Shown here one piece after another: positions 44,991-53,075 of a DNA stretch of 64,000 bases (its first letter is position 1; every line of letters begins with the position of its first letter). The notes below the pieces were generated by a model. The model did no database searches. It was not told the DNA's origin and worked only from the letters and a program-made list of their open reading frames with translations. This DNA is from Sinorhizobium sp. B11. Its GTDB lineage: Bacteria; Pseudomonadota; Alphaproteobacteria; Rhizobiales; Rhizobiaceae. The stretch is taken from contig CP091034.1 of the NCBI GenBank assembly GCA_039725955.1, positions 2,480,001-2,544,000 on the forward strand, in the 5' to 3' direction. The position numbers were made by a program, and so were the translations under genes.

Positions 44991-45160
44991 GTGCGAGCCG
45001 GACCGAACGGCAGATGGCGTCGAGGCCCGGCACGGCGCCATCAAATTCAAATCCGCGGGCCTGGTACCGGAGTGTTTTGAACCCGGGTTCAATCGTCTCC
45101 AAAATCTTGCGGCACAGATATTGGGATCGACTTTCGCGCGCGCAGAGCCTAGATTAGCGT

Positions 45161-45173
45161 AAGGTATTACCTT
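45161..45173. promoter_or_regulatory. Putative antitoxin operator
   Basis: Perfect palindrome AAGGTA-T-TACCTT, 17 bp before the antitoxin start. RHH antitoxins bind such repeats to autoregulate. Confidence 0.5.
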
Positions 45174-45190
45174 TGACTAAGGAGGCTCCT

Positions 45191-45469
45191 GTGGCATCGC
45201 CGACCTCGCTGAAGCTCGATGACGAGCTGAAGAGCCGCGTCCAGCATCTGGCCGAAGTCCGCCGCCGCTCCTCCCACTGGATCATGCGGGAAGCCATCGC
45301 GCAATATGTCGAGCGCGAGGAAAAGCGCGAGGCTTTGCGACAGCAGACACTCGACGCCTGGGATGAATTTCAGGCAACCGGGCTTCACGTCACAGGCGAC
45401 GAGGTCGAGAAATGGCTTTCCAGCTGGGGAACTGACGACGAGCTGCCCGCACCCGAATGCCACAAGTAA
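45191..45469 (+). CDS. Ribbon-helix-helix antitoxin
   Basis: 92 aa from the GTG at 45191, because AAGGAGG sits five bases upstream; a TTG at 45173 would put the ribosome-binding site inside the gene. The RHH DNA-binding motif is T-S-L-K-L-D-D-E-L-K-S-R-V-Q-H-L-A-E-V-R-R-R-S, and the C-terminal part is the toxin-neutralising tail. It overlaps the toxin gene by 13 nt. Together they form a ParD/RelB-type type II toxin-antitoxin pair. Confidence 0.9.
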   Translation: MASPTSLKLDDELKSRVQHLAEVRRRSSHWIMREAIAQYVEREEKREALRQQTLDAWDEFQATGLHVTGDEVEKWLSSWGTDDELPAPECHK

Positions 45470-45747
45470 TCTTCTCGCCGGCAGCCATCCGAGACCTTCA
45501 GCGGCTGCGGGATTTCCTGGCATCGAAAAATCCGTTGGCCGCGAAGCGGGCGGGTGAGACGATCATTGCAGGTGTCAGAACACTCGGCCAGCATCCGCAT
45601 AAGGGCCGCCTCATTGAGGACCTACCCGAGCAATACCGCGAATGGCTCATCGATTTCGGAGACAGCGGATATGTGGTTCGCTACCGCCTTGACGAGAAGA
45701 CGGTGACGATCCTCGCGGTGCGGCACCAGAAGGAAGCCATGTTCTGA
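45457..45747 (+). CDS. RelE/ParE-family toxin
   Basis: 96 aa. The RelE/ParE fold is seen in F-S-P-A-A-I-R-D-L-Q-R-L-R-D-F-L, then Y-R-E-W-L-I-D-F-G and V-V-R-Y-R and the terminal T-I-L-A-V-R-H-Q-K-E-A-M-F. The latter resembles ParE more than mRNA-cleaving RelE, so the target (gyrase or ribosome) is not settled. The start lies inside the antitoxin gene, giving translational coupling. Confidence 0.9.
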   Translation: MPQVIFSPAAIRDLQRLRDFLASKNPLAAKRAGETIIAGVRTLGQHPHKGRLIEDLPEQYREWLIDFGDSGYVVRYRLDEKTVTILAVRHQKEAMF

Positions 45748-45813
45748 TAGGGGTGACCTGGCGTTTGCCGTGACGAGATCAGGTTCCCCTGAAACAAGGT
45801 CCGCCCAAAACGG

Positions 45814-46110
45814 CTACGCCAGCCCGAAGGCCTTACGCGCCGTCGAACAGGCGTCATCGCCGGGAAGGCATGTGCGGCAGACGTCCGGCCTGAGGCCGTA
45901 GATCACGCATGATACTTGCGAACCGACGGTGCCCGAGAGCGCAGAGCAACGCTCTCCATCACAGCGCATGCCGGTCTGATCTGCCGAAACGAAATGCGCC
46001 GGCAGCAGATCGAGGTCCTCGTCGCTCTCGGTGGTGAACCTCGGCCATTCGCTCGAATAGGAACAGCACGCGCCGCAGGCCTGACAGTCTAGCTCTGTTG
46101 ATAGGGTCAT
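45814..46110 (-). CDS. YkgJ-family cysteine cluster protein
   Basis: 98 aa with AGAGG upstream. Cysteine motifs C-Q-A-C-G-A-C-C at the start, R-C-x-x-x-x-C-S in the middle and C-V-I-Y-G-L-R-P-D-V-C-R near the end match the YkgJ zinc or iron-sulfur binding family of unknown role. Single gene. Confidence 0.9.
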   Translation of the reverse strand: MTLSTELDCQACGACCSYSSEWPRFTTESDEDLDLLPAHFVSADQTGMRCDGERCSALSGTVGSQVSCVIYGLRPDVCRTCLPGDDACSTARKAFGLA

Positions 46111-46259
46111 GGGTGCCTCTTACCACTGTATCGGCCAGGGATGCAAAGGCATCGGTGTTATGCCGGGCCGGCAACCAGGAACACGTTGGTCTTCTGAGAA
46201 CCCGCGCGTCGTCGCCGGTGGCAGTCACGTCGCCGGCACCGGAAACAATACCGGCAGCC

Positions 46260-46949
46260 TCACTTCGCTTTCAGCGGCACCGGAAAATCGTTGCTGAGGT
46301 CGGCCAGGCACAGTTGAAAATCGATGGCCGTATCCTTCGAACGCACCCGTTCCCCGTTCGACTTGACGTCCGTCACGTCGAGCTCGATCGGAACGGTGAT
46401 CATCCTGTCCCCGTAAAACTGGTTGAAGGCGATGCTGATGGCGTGAGAAGAGGTGGTCGCTTCCATGAGGATTTTCAGCGCCGGGTCGGTTTCGAGGAGC
46501 ATCGACGCGCTCCCGGGCACCCTGGTGCCATATGGTTCCGAGCGCTTGTCCGGGTGGCTCTCCGTACCCGCCCCGATAAGATAGGCCTGCGAAGGCGCCG
46601 ATGGCGTGAAATGGATCTCGCCATCCTCTCCCATCCAGGCCTCATCGACGATAAGGGTCAACGCAATACTCCAGAGGGAAGCTACGCCAGGCGTCTTCAC
46701 GAAGAAACGGGTTTTGAGCAGATCGAGAGAGCCGGTCACCCGAAGATACTGTCCTGACCGATAGACATGATCCCTCGTGATCGCGACAAACGTATAGCTG
46801 CAGCCCCCAGTCCTGCCATCCTCCATCACCTGTGGTTCAGCCGCTGCATTCAACGTAACGTTCATGATATCGAGTAGCTCGCTCGCCTTTGCCGGCGCCA
46901 CGGCGAGGCAGGCCGAAAGCAATGCCCCGGCCAGCGAAATCCACTTCAT
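46260..46949 (-). CDS. Exported hypothetical protein
   Basis: 229 aa from the ATG at 46949, where a signal peptide begins (W-I-S-L-A-G-A-L-L-S-A-C-L-A-V-A, cleavage near A-K-A-S). An open frame continues further upstream but without a plausible start. The mature protein is beta-rich with two Cys and has C-L-A-D-L-S-N-D-F near the end. No family recognised. Confidence 0.7.
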   Translation of the reverse strand: MKWISLAGALLSACLAVAPAKASELLDIMNVTLNAAAEPQVMEDGRTGGCSYTFVAITRDHVYRSGQYLRVTGSLDLLKTRFFVKTPGVASLWSIALTLIVDEAWMGEDGEIHFTPSAPSQAYLIGAGTESHPDKRSEPYGTRVPGSASMLLETDPALKILMEATTSSHAISIAFNQFYGDRMITVPIELDVTDVKSNGERVRSKDTAIDFQLCLADLSNDFPVPLKAK

Positions 46950-47123
46950 GCCAATCCCCCACCCTTGATGACGGCGCACCATAAATGCCCGCCGCCGATA
47001 GTCCAGCCCCCTCAAGTGGACCACAAAAGAAATGCGCCCACCCATGCGGGTGATATCCACGTGCTTGTCCGAGGCGTAAAGTTTCTCCGGCCCTGATATC
47101 AGGAGCAGCAAGAGGAGGACGCA

Positions 47124-47387
47124 ATGCCGACCATCCTGGCTCATCACGACGTCAAGGACGTCAAACACTGGCTCGCCTCGCCCCGTCGCAAGCAAGTTTT
47201 CGAACCGATCGGCTGCACGAACATTCGCACCTTCGTCGATCCGCAATCGTCCAACAAGGTTGGCCTCGTCATGGATGTCGCCGACATGGGCCGGCTGGCG
47301 GAATTCATGAAGAGCAGGCAGGCGGCGGAGGCGATGGAATATGACGGCGTATTGCCCGAGACCCTGGTGATCCTCGTTCAGTCCTGA
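47124..47387 (+). CDS. Small alpha/beta-barrel-type protein
   Basis: 87 aa, AGAGGAGG upstream. T-I-L-A-H-H-D-V-K-D-V-K-H-W-L and a C-terminal E-T-L-V-I-L-V-Q are typical of short dimeric ferredoxin-like proteins (DUF1330/EthD/antibiotic monooxygenase-like), but no catalytic residue is clear. Function unknown. Confidence 0.7.
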   Translation: MPTILAHHDVKDVKHWLASPRRKQVFEPIGCTNIRTFVDPQSSNKVGLVMDVADMGRLAEFMKSRQAAEAMEYDGVLPETLVILVQS

Positions 47388-47521
47388 CCAGGCAGCCTGG
47401 TTCGATCCGTCAGGGATCAATCCGTTCTGTCGGCGCACCGCGTCGGCAATCGATCCCCTCCGCCCATGCATCCTTTTTCCGCCTCGAACGTTTGAACTCC
47501 GTCAGCAAGAAGGAGACCGAA

Positions 47522-48040
47522 ATGGCGAGCACGACAGGCAGGGACGCCATCGAAGGCATGGACGAGCTCAGGGACGCGAGCGAGCCGACGCCAACCCCCG
47601 AACGTGAAAAGACCTCCGAACAGGAAAAGACCGATCAGCACGCAAACGCCGAGGGTTTTGCGAGCGAGGCCGAATACAAGGCCTATCTGGATGCGGTTGC
47701 CGAAGATGCGCCGGTCGAGGAAGTCATCGTCGATATCGAGCGCGCGGCAGCGCGCGAGGAGCTCGAGCGGCAGATCGAGGATGTGCGTTACGAGATCAAC
47801 AATCTGCGCGCCCGGCTGCATATCGTTCGCCATCAGGCGGGCACCGTGGTCGAGCAAAACCTGCGCTGGGCCGATGCCAGCGCCCATGCACAGCTCGGCG
47901 ATTACCCTTGGCTGAAACTGTCGGGCGCCATGGCCGCAGCCTTCCTCGTCGGCAAGGCCCTGCAGCAGCTGCCCTTCGGCTCGCTGGTGAGCGCGGCGGC
48001 ACCGATGCTGATTGCGGCGGCGCGGGAGAGAAGAAGGTAG
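47522..48040 (+). CDS. Hypothetical coiled-coil protein with C-terminal hydrophobic segment
   Basis: 172 aa from the ATG at 47522, AAGGAG upstream. An acidic N-terminus is followed by a helix (E-R-A-A-A-R-E-E-L-E-R-Q-I-E-D-V-R-Y-E-I) and a C-terminal hydrophobic region L-S-G-A-M-A-A-A-F-L-V-G-K-A-L. The layout is like ElaB/YqjD (DUF883) membrane-anchored ribosome-associated proteins, but similarity is only general. Confidence 0.7.
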   Translation: MASTTGRDAIEGMDELRDASEPTPTPEREKTSEQEKTDQHANAEGFASEAEYKAYLDAVAEDAPVEEVIVDIERAAAREELERQIEDVRYEINNLRARLHIVRHQAGTVVEQNLRWADASAHAQLGDYPWLKLSGAMAAAFLVGKALQQLPFGSLVSAAAPMLIAAARERRR

Positions 48041-48094
48041 CGGGCGAGCTGCCCTGACCGCACTGGCCCGACGACGGTGAGGTTGAGCCCGGAG

Positions 48095-48250
48095 CCCCCT
48101 CATCCGCCCTTCGGGCACCTTCTCCCCGCCGGGGAGAAGGGGGTGCTTCCGCGACGCCTCCCATCAAGTCACAACATTGCATCAGAGACAGTGCCGCCGG
48201 TTTCCCCTTCTCCCCTTGGGGAGAAGGTGCCCGAAGGGCGGATGAGGGGG
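48095..48250. repeat. RIME-like palindromic element D
   Basis: Complete copy: CCCCCTCATCCGCCCTTCGG at the left and CCCGAAGGGCGGATGAGGGG at the right, each next to a CTTCTCCCC..GGGGAGAAG hairpin. Confidence 0.9.
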
Positions 48251-48285
48251 CTGCGGGCGCCCCCCCCAAGCCTATCCCAGCACCC

Positions 48286-48504
48286 TCACCGCCGAAACTT
48301 CCGCCGTGCCGCCCGCATCACGCTTTCCGCAAGGATGACAAGACACCCGACCATGAGCAGCACCGCCCCGGCGGCCGGGCCGATGAGCGCCGTTTCCACG
48401 GCGAGGCCGACAGCGAGCACCAGGAGCAGGCTGAACAGCGCCAGCGCCCCGTCATCGATGAACATGCCGATGAGTTCCTTGACGGCGATCCTGAGAATGC
48501 TCAT
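48286..48504 (-). CDS. Small membrane protein
   Basis: 72 aa. Two membrane helices (A-L-A-L-F-S-L-L-L-V-L-A-V-G-L and G-A-V-L-L-M-V-G-C-L-V-I-L) and a basic C-terminus (R-A-A-R-R-K-F-R-R). Its ATG overlaps the stop of the COG4280-like gene in ATGA, so it is coupled to it and may be a subunit or accessory of that protein. Confidence 0.75.
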   Translation of the reverse strand: MSILRIAVKELIGMFIDDGALALFSLLLVLAVGLAVETALIGPAAGAVLLMVGCLVILAESVMRAARRKFRR

Positions 48505-49253
48505 CGGGCGGGCTCCATATGCGTGTCGTGATATTGGCGCAGCCGCTGCACGGCGATGAAGGAAAAGGTGGCGAGCAGGGCGAAGATGCCGATCAGCGAG
48601 AAATCCTCGCCCGGCCATGGGGCACCGATGCCCTCGCCCACCCAGAAGATGCCGAAAGCCGTCAGCAGCAGCCCCACCGTGAATTTCAGCGTGTTCTCCG
48701 GCACCGAGGATAGCGGCTTGTGCACGAGGAAGCCGATGACGAGCACGGCGATGCAGGCAATCAGCGCGCCGGCGCTCGCATAGGGCAGCATGCCGGGGCG
48801 CGCGCCTGTGGCGATCACGATGAACACCACTTCGATGCCTTCGAGCAGCACGGCCTTGAAGGCGGCCGTGCCGGCGAGGAAATCGGCGCGCCGGTCGGCA
48901 GATTGTCGGGCCAGTGCATCGGTCTCGGCGGCAAAGGCCTTTGCCTCGTCATGCAGCGCGATGAAGCCGGAAGCGCGCAGGATCGCCTTTCTCAGCCACC
49001 GCATGCCGAACAGGATCAGCAGCGTGCCGATGGCAAATTGCAGGATGTCGATCGGGACAAGGCCGAGCAGCGGGCCGAAGACCAGCACCAGCACCGCCAG
49101 CACGAAAAGCGCCAGTCCCGTGCCAATGAAGGCCGGCCGCCAGCTCTGCGTGACGCCGACCGCAAGGATAATGGTGAAGGCTTCCACGACTTCCACGAAG
49201 GAGCCGAGGAAGGAGGCTGCCATTGTAGAGGTTATGCTTGTTATCGTCGTCAT
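48501..49253 (-). CDS. COG4280-like polytopic membrane protein
   Basis: 250 aa with seven hydrophobic segments. The F-V-E-V-V-E-A-F-T-I-I-L-A-V-G and L-L-E-G-I-E-V-V-F-I-V motifs are internally repeated acidic helices, like those of FTR1 or TMEM165/GDT1 cation transporters; COG4280 is the closest named group. A cation transport role is plausible but untested. An alternative start is Met11 (49223). It has a CTTACAAATCCGTAAG box 217 bp upstream and belongs to the same neighbourhood as the two-component system. Confidence 0.8.
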   Translation of the reverse strand: MTTITSITSTMAASFLGSFVEVVEAFTIILAVGVTQSWRPAFIGTGLALFVLAVLVLVFGPLLGLVPIDILQFAIGTLLILFGMRWLRKAILRASGFIALHDEAKAFAAETDALARQSADRRADFLAGTAAFKAVLLEGIEVVFIVIATGARPGMLPYASAGALIACIAVLVIGFLVHKPLSSVPENTLKFTVGLLLTAFGIFWVGEGIGAPWPGEDFSLIGIFALLATFSFIAVQRLRQYHDTHMEPAR

Positions 49254-49545
49254 CGTCTGCTCGGTTTTCCTGGGTCTCGATCCGGACTGGCCGGTTCCAC
49301 GGCAAGGAGAATGCCAGCAGCAATCCAGCCATGTCTATCGCACTTATGGCTCGGTAGACACCGGCTTTGTCGGGCGGGAAGATTGCCGGGCCGGGAGGAC
49401 TGGCATGTGGCGGGCGCAGGTCGGGCCAGGGGCTTTAGGTTAGGGACCTGTCCTGCCCTTTTCTGCGATCTTACAAATCCGTAAGCGCCCCCTCGCCCCG
49501 CATGCCAGACGCATGACAGGGCGAGGCGGGCACATCGGGCAGCCC
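49254..49545. other. Promoter region of the COG4280-like gene
   Basis: 292 bp. It contains the CTTACAAATCCGTAAG box at 49470-49485. No gene was recognised. Confidence 0.5.
49470..49485. promoter_or_regulatory. CTTACRAATCCGTAAG box 1
   Basis: CTTACAAATCCGTAAG, an inverted repeat of CTTAC/GTAAG. It differs by one base from box 2 at 50843-50858. Confidence 0.6.
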
Positions 49546-50364
49546 TCAACGCAATGGCTCTCCCGGGCTGCCTTCGATCTCGGGTTCGTAGTTGAAGCTC
49601 ATGTAGATGACGATGAAGATGATGATCGCGAGGAACATCAGGCTCGTATAGATCGTGCCGAGCCCGAGGCCGCCATAGTCCGATGGCTGCGAGAGATAGT
49701 CGCCGAGGGAGGCGCCGAGCGGCCGGGTGAAGATATAGGCGAGCCAGAAGGCCAGGATGCCGTCGAGCCTGAATGCGTAATGGGCAAACGCGATGGCGGC
49801 GATGATGGCGCCGAAGATCAGGCCCGTGGTGATATAGCCGAAGCCGAAGACTTCGGAGATCAGGTCGCCGACCGCCGTCCCCAGCGCGAAGGTGAAGAGC
49901 ACCACCAGCCAGTAGAAGGCTTCGCGCCGCGCCGTGAAGATCGAGTGGATCGACAGCGTTCCCTCCCTCGCCTTCCAGAGGATGAAGGTGATCATGAGCG
50001 CGATCGAGAAGAAGATGGTCGAACTCAGCAGCGGCACGCCGAAATTGTCGGTCAGATTGTCCGTCACCAGCGTCCCGACAACGCTGATCAGCACCACCGC
50101 CAGCCAGTAGACCGAGGGAACATAACGCCGCTGGGCGAACTGCAGCACGATGGCGCCGATGAGGATCGCCGTCATGATGATGGAAGTGACCGTCAGGCCG
50201 AGGCCCATATTGACCGCCAGATAATCGGCGGCGGTCTCGCCCATCGTCACCGCCATCAGCTTGATCAGCCAGAAATCGACTGTGACGCGCGGCACGCGGT
50301 TGATGTCATCGACAGGCATGTTCGCCAGCCTGTCCGCCAGCCTGTCCGTTCGTCTTTCTGCCAT
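49546..50364 (-). CDS. COG4705-like membrane protein
   Basis: 272 aa from the ATG at 50364 with GGAGAGATCC upstream. Eight or more hydrophobic helices; repeated G-E-T-A-A-D-Y-L, D-N-L-T-D-N-F-G, G-D-L-I-S-E-V-F-G and G-A-S-L-G-D-Y motifs are characteristic of the COG4705 membrane-anchored proteins. Their role is uncharacterised. It lies 29 bp after the 89-aa exported protein gene and is probably in one operon with it. Confidence 0.8.
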   Translation of the reverse strand: MAERRTDRLADRLANMPVDDINRVPRVTVDFWLIKLMAVTMGETAADYLAVNMGLGLTVTSIIMTAILIGAIVLQFAQRRYVPSVYWLAVVLISVVGTLVTDNLTDNFGVPLLSSTIFFSIALMITFILWKAREGTLSIHSIFTARREAFYWLVVLFTFALGTAVGDLISEVFGFGYITTGLIFGAIIAAIAFAHYAFRLDGILAFWLAYIFTRPLGASLGDYLSQPSDYGGLGLGTIYTSLMFLAIIIFIVIYMSFNYEPEIEGSPGEPLR

Positions 50365-50393
50365 TGGATCTCTCCTTGCGGCTTGCCTTCGGG

Positions 50394-50663
50394 TCACTTG
50401 CCGATCAACGCCATGGCCTCGGTCAGGAACTTGTCCGAGCGGGTGTCGTCATCGGCGTTGCAGCGCTCGACCGCTTTCGCTTCGAGATCGTTGACCTTGG
50501 CCATGTCGGCATCGCTGAGCGTGGCCTTCGCCTTGGCCGCCCGCATATCCCTCAGCATGTCCTCGCAGGGCACGGTCGCGGCATGGGCGGGCATGGCGAC
50601 CGCCATCAGACCGGCGACGGCGATGACGAAGGCATCGAGACGTGTCGTGGGGGGCGTCTTCAT
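50394..50663 (-). CDS. Small exported protein
   Basis: 89 aa. Signal peptide (F-V-I-A-V-A-G-L-M-A-V-A-M-P-A-H-A); the mature part has two Cys (P-C-E-D-M-L and E-R-C-N-A-D), likely one disulfide. Its promoter faces the response-regulator gene and lies in the region with CTTACRAATCCGTAAG boxes 2 and 3. First gene of the operon with the COG4705-like gene. Confidence 0.8.
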   Translation of the reverse strand: MKTPPTTRLDAFVIAVAGLMAVAMPAHAATVPCEDMLRDMRAAKAKATLSDADMAKVNDLEAKAVERCNADDDTRSDKFLTEAMALIGK

Positions 50664-50781
50664 GAGATATCTCCTTGAATGCGGCGACCGGCGCCGCCTG
50701 CTTGAACAACAGTGGCTTCATGTTTTCCGCCACCGTGTCCGAACTTCTAGCCGACGGCCCATACGCGGCCTTTGCCGGGAA

Positions 50782-50797
50782 GATACGGTTTCGTAAG
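50782..50797. promoter_or_regulatory. CTTACRAATCCGTAAG box 3 (degenerate)
   Basis: GATACGGTTTCGTAAG agrees at 13 of 16 positions with the complement of box 2. Confidence 0.45.
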
Positions 50798-50842
50798 AAA
50801 GGTCGGCTGCCGGAAAAGCCGGGATCGGGCCGGTCCCGCCTG

Positions 50843-50858
50843 CTTACGAATCCGTAAG
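50843..50858. promoter_or_regulatory. CTTACRAATCCGTAAG box 2
   Basis: CTTACGAATCCGTAAG, 85 bp before the response-regulator start. Confidence 0.6.
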
Positions 50859-50942
50859 AATTCGATAAGGTGGCGGACACAATTCTGCGCGAATTGTGCG
50901 GCGTGAGAGTAATCTTCCGATCGTGAAAGGTTTGGACAGGCC

Positions 50943-51620
50943 ATGCGCATTCTCGTCGTCGAGGACGATCAAAGGACGGCCGATTTTGTCGCTCGCGGCA
51001 TGATCGAGGCGGGCCACGTCTGCGACGTCATCGACGACGGGCGCGACGCACTTTTCCAGGCGACACGGGAGCCATATGACGTGCTTGTCGTCGACAGGAT
51101 GGTGCCCGGCCTCGACGGGCTGTCGCTGATCAAGGCGGTACGCGCCGCAAGGATCGGCACGCCGGCGATTTTCCTCACCTCCGTCAGCGGCGTCGACGAC
51201 CGCGTCGAAGGGCTGGAGGCCGGCGGCGACGATTACCTCACCAAGCCCTTCGCCTTTTCCGAACTGCTCGCCCGCGTCAATGCGCTGGCGCGCCGCCCGC
51301 CCGTGCAGGACCAGAAGACGGTGCTGCGCGTGGCCGATCTCGAACTCGACCTGGTGCGCCGGCAGGTGACGCGGCAGGGCCAGACCATCGAGCTGCAGCC
51401 GCGCGAATTCACCCTGCTCGAAGTGCTGATGCGCGGCGAAGGCCGGGTGCTGACCCGCACCATGCTGCTCGAACGCGTCTGGGATTTCCATTTCGATCCG
51501 AAGACCAGCGTCGTCGAAACCCATGTCAGCCGGCTGCGCGCCAAGATCGACAAGCCTTTCGACATTCCGCTGCTTCATACCGTGCGCAATACCGGCTACA
51601 GCCTGCATGCGCCGCGCTAG
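50943..51620 (+). CDS. OmpR/PhoB-family response regulator
   Basis: 225 aa. Receiver: acidic pocket E-D-D (residues 7-9), phosphoacceptor Asp51 in V-V-D-R-M, Thr/Ser in F-L-T-S and Lys101 in Y-L-T-K-P-F. The winged-helix effector follows, with R-E-F-T-L-L-E-V-L, L-E-R-V-W-D and V-V-E-T-H-V-S-R-L-R-A-K-I. It is transcribed with the histidine kinase gene 15 bp downstream. Likely targets are the genes next to the CTTACRAATCCGTAAG boxes. Confidence 0.96.
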   Translation: MRILVVEDDQRTADFVARGMIEAGHVCDVIDDGRDALFQATREPYDVLVVDRMVPGLDGLSLIKAVRAARIGTPAIFLTSVSGVDDRVEGLEAGGDDYLTKPFAFSELLARVNALARRPPVQDQKTVLRVADLELDLVRRQVTRQGQTIELQPREFTLLEVLMRGEGRVLTRTMLLERVWDFHFDPKTSVVETHVSRLRAKIDKPFDIPLLHTVRNTGYSLHAPR

Positions 51621-51627
51621 TCTCCGG

Positions 51628-51698
51628 GAAATCCGATGCTGAAGGAAAAGAGCATCGGACCGAAAAGTGTGCAGCGGTTTTCGGACAATCCGATGCTG
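51628..51698. repeat. Palindromic mosaic element at the kinase 5' end
   Basis: The direct repeat AATCCGATGCTGAA at 51628-51641 and 51685-51698 brackets a hairpin (TCCGATGCT/AGCATCGGA) and the segment AAAGTGTGCAGCGGTTTTCGG. The latter is shared in form with 53191-53210 (AAAGTGTGCAGCGGTTTTGC). Confidence 0.7.
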
Positions 51699-53075
51699 AA
51701 ACAAAAAGCCGTTTCCGGGAAAAGCTCCAGGCTGCTGCGCAGCACGCCCTTCCGGCTGGCGCTCGCCTTCGGCCTGCTCTTCATCCTGGCCTTTCTGGTG
51801 GCCGGCATCATCACCTACCAGCTCCTGAAGCGCGATCTGGCCCAGGCGCTCGACGATTCCGTGCGCGAGACCTATTCGGTCGTCGCCTCCACCTATTCAC
51901 CGGCCGATATCGAAGACCTCGTCGCCGCTGTCGCAGCCTATGCCCGCCTCAACAATGCCGAGGACAGCATTTTCCTGCTCTCGGGCGACAAGGGTAAGCG
52001 GCTTGCCGGCAATGTCTCGCCCTTTGCGGCGCAAGACGGCCTTTCGACCATCGAGTCCGGCGACATCGGCCAGAAGGGCGATGATCGCATCCGCATTCTG
52101 GCGGGCACCGTCGGCGGCAACCGGCTGATCGTCGGCGAGAGCTTCGCCGAAACCGAGGATCTGGAACGGATCGCGCTGATGAGTTTCGGCTGGGCGACCG
52201 GCGGTATCGTCCTCCTCGCCTGCGGCGGCGGCGCCTTTCTCGCCGCCCGCGCCCAGCGCCGGCTCGACGGTATCGAGCGGGCGATGAGCGATGTTTCTGC
52301 CGGCGATCTTGCGCGGCGCATTCCCCTTGAAGGCAATGGCGACGATATCGATGTCGTCGCCGCCCACATGAACCAGGCGCTGGACCGGCTGTCGGCCCTC
52401 GTCGAGGGCATGCGGCAGGTGAGCGCCGATATCGCCCATGACCTTAAGACGCCGCTCAACCGCCTGAAGATGACCGTCGAGCAGGCGATCGAACAGGGCG
52501 GGCGCGGCGAGGATGTCCGGCCGCTGCTGATCGACGCCCGCCAGGAAAGCGACCGCATCAATGCCACCTTCGAGGCGCTGCTGCGCATCTCGCAGATCGA
52601 GGCCGGCGCCCGCAAGGCGCGCTTCCGCCCGGTCGACATCAGCGACATCATGGCTTCCGTTGCGGAAATCTACTGCGGCGTTGCCGAGGATAACGGCCAG
52701 TCGCTCGACTTCGCCGCCAGGCCCGCCTCCCCCTGCATGGTCAATGGCGACCGGGAACTGCTGACCCAGCTCTTCGTCAACCTCGTGGAAAACGCCATCA
52801 ACCATTGCCCGCCGAAGACCAGGATCACCCTTGCCCTGCAGGCCGGCGATGATGGCTTTGCGGCTGATGTTTCCGATGACGGCCCCGGCATTCCCGAAGC
52901 CGAGCGCGAGCTCGTCTTCCGCCGCCTCTACCGCCTCGACAAGAGCCGCACGACATCGGGCAGCGGCCTGGGCTTAAGCCTCGTCAAGGCAATCGCCGAC
53001 CTGCACGCCGCCCGCATCACGCTCGCCGATCGCCATCCCGGCCTCGGCATCACGCTTCGCTTTCCTTCCAACTGA
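51636..53075 (+). CDS. Sensor histidine kinase, N-terminus overlapping a palindromic repeat
   Basis: 479 aa from the first ATG. The start could be Met20 at 51693; neither has a good ribosome-binding site. Membrane helix about 40-62, a periplasmic sensor loop (about 65-180), a second helix (about 185-205), HAMP (R-R-L-D-G-I-E-R-A-M-S-D-V), HisKA with His268 in D-I-A-H-D-L-K-T-P-L, and HATPase with N-L-V-E-N-A-I-N-H, D-D-G-P-G-I-P and G-S-G-L-G-L-S-L. Pairs with the response regulator just upstream. Residues 2-19 derive from the repeat at 51628-51698. Confidence 0.95.
   Translation: MLKEKSIGPKSVQRFSDNPMLKQKAVSGKSSRLLRSTPFRLALAFGLLFILAFLVAGIITYQLLKRDLAQALDDSVRETYSVVASTYSPADIEDLVAAVAAYARLNNAEDSIFLLSGDKGKRLAGNVSPFAAQDGLSTIESGDIGQKGDDRIRILAGTVGGNRLIVGESFAETEDLERIALMSFGWATGGIVLLACGGGAFLAARAQRRLDGIERAMSDVSAGDLARRIPLEGNGDDIDVVAAHMNQALDRLSALVEGMRQVSADIAHDLKTPLNRLKMTVEQAIEQGGRGEDVRPLLIDARQESDRINATFEALLRISQIEAGARKARFRPVDISDIMASVAEIYCGVAEDNGQSLDFAARPASPCMVNGDRELLTQLFVNLVENAINHCPPKTRITLALQAGDDGFAADVSDDGPGIPEAERELVFRRLYRLDKSRTTSGSGLGLSLVKAIADLHAARITLADRHPGLGITLRFPSN

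Larger units (their letters stand above)
50664..50942. promoter_or_regulatory. Divergent promoter of the exported protein and the response regulator
   Basis: 279 bp carrying boxes 2 and 3 of the 16-bp inverted repeat. It is suited to autoregulation by the OmpR-type regulator transcribed from here. Confidence 0.5.

Noticed and set aside
49513..50796. Plus-strand open frame of 427 codons
   Set aside because: Antisense to the COG4705-like and exported-protein genes; composition is rich in Asp/Arg/His as expected for a shadow.
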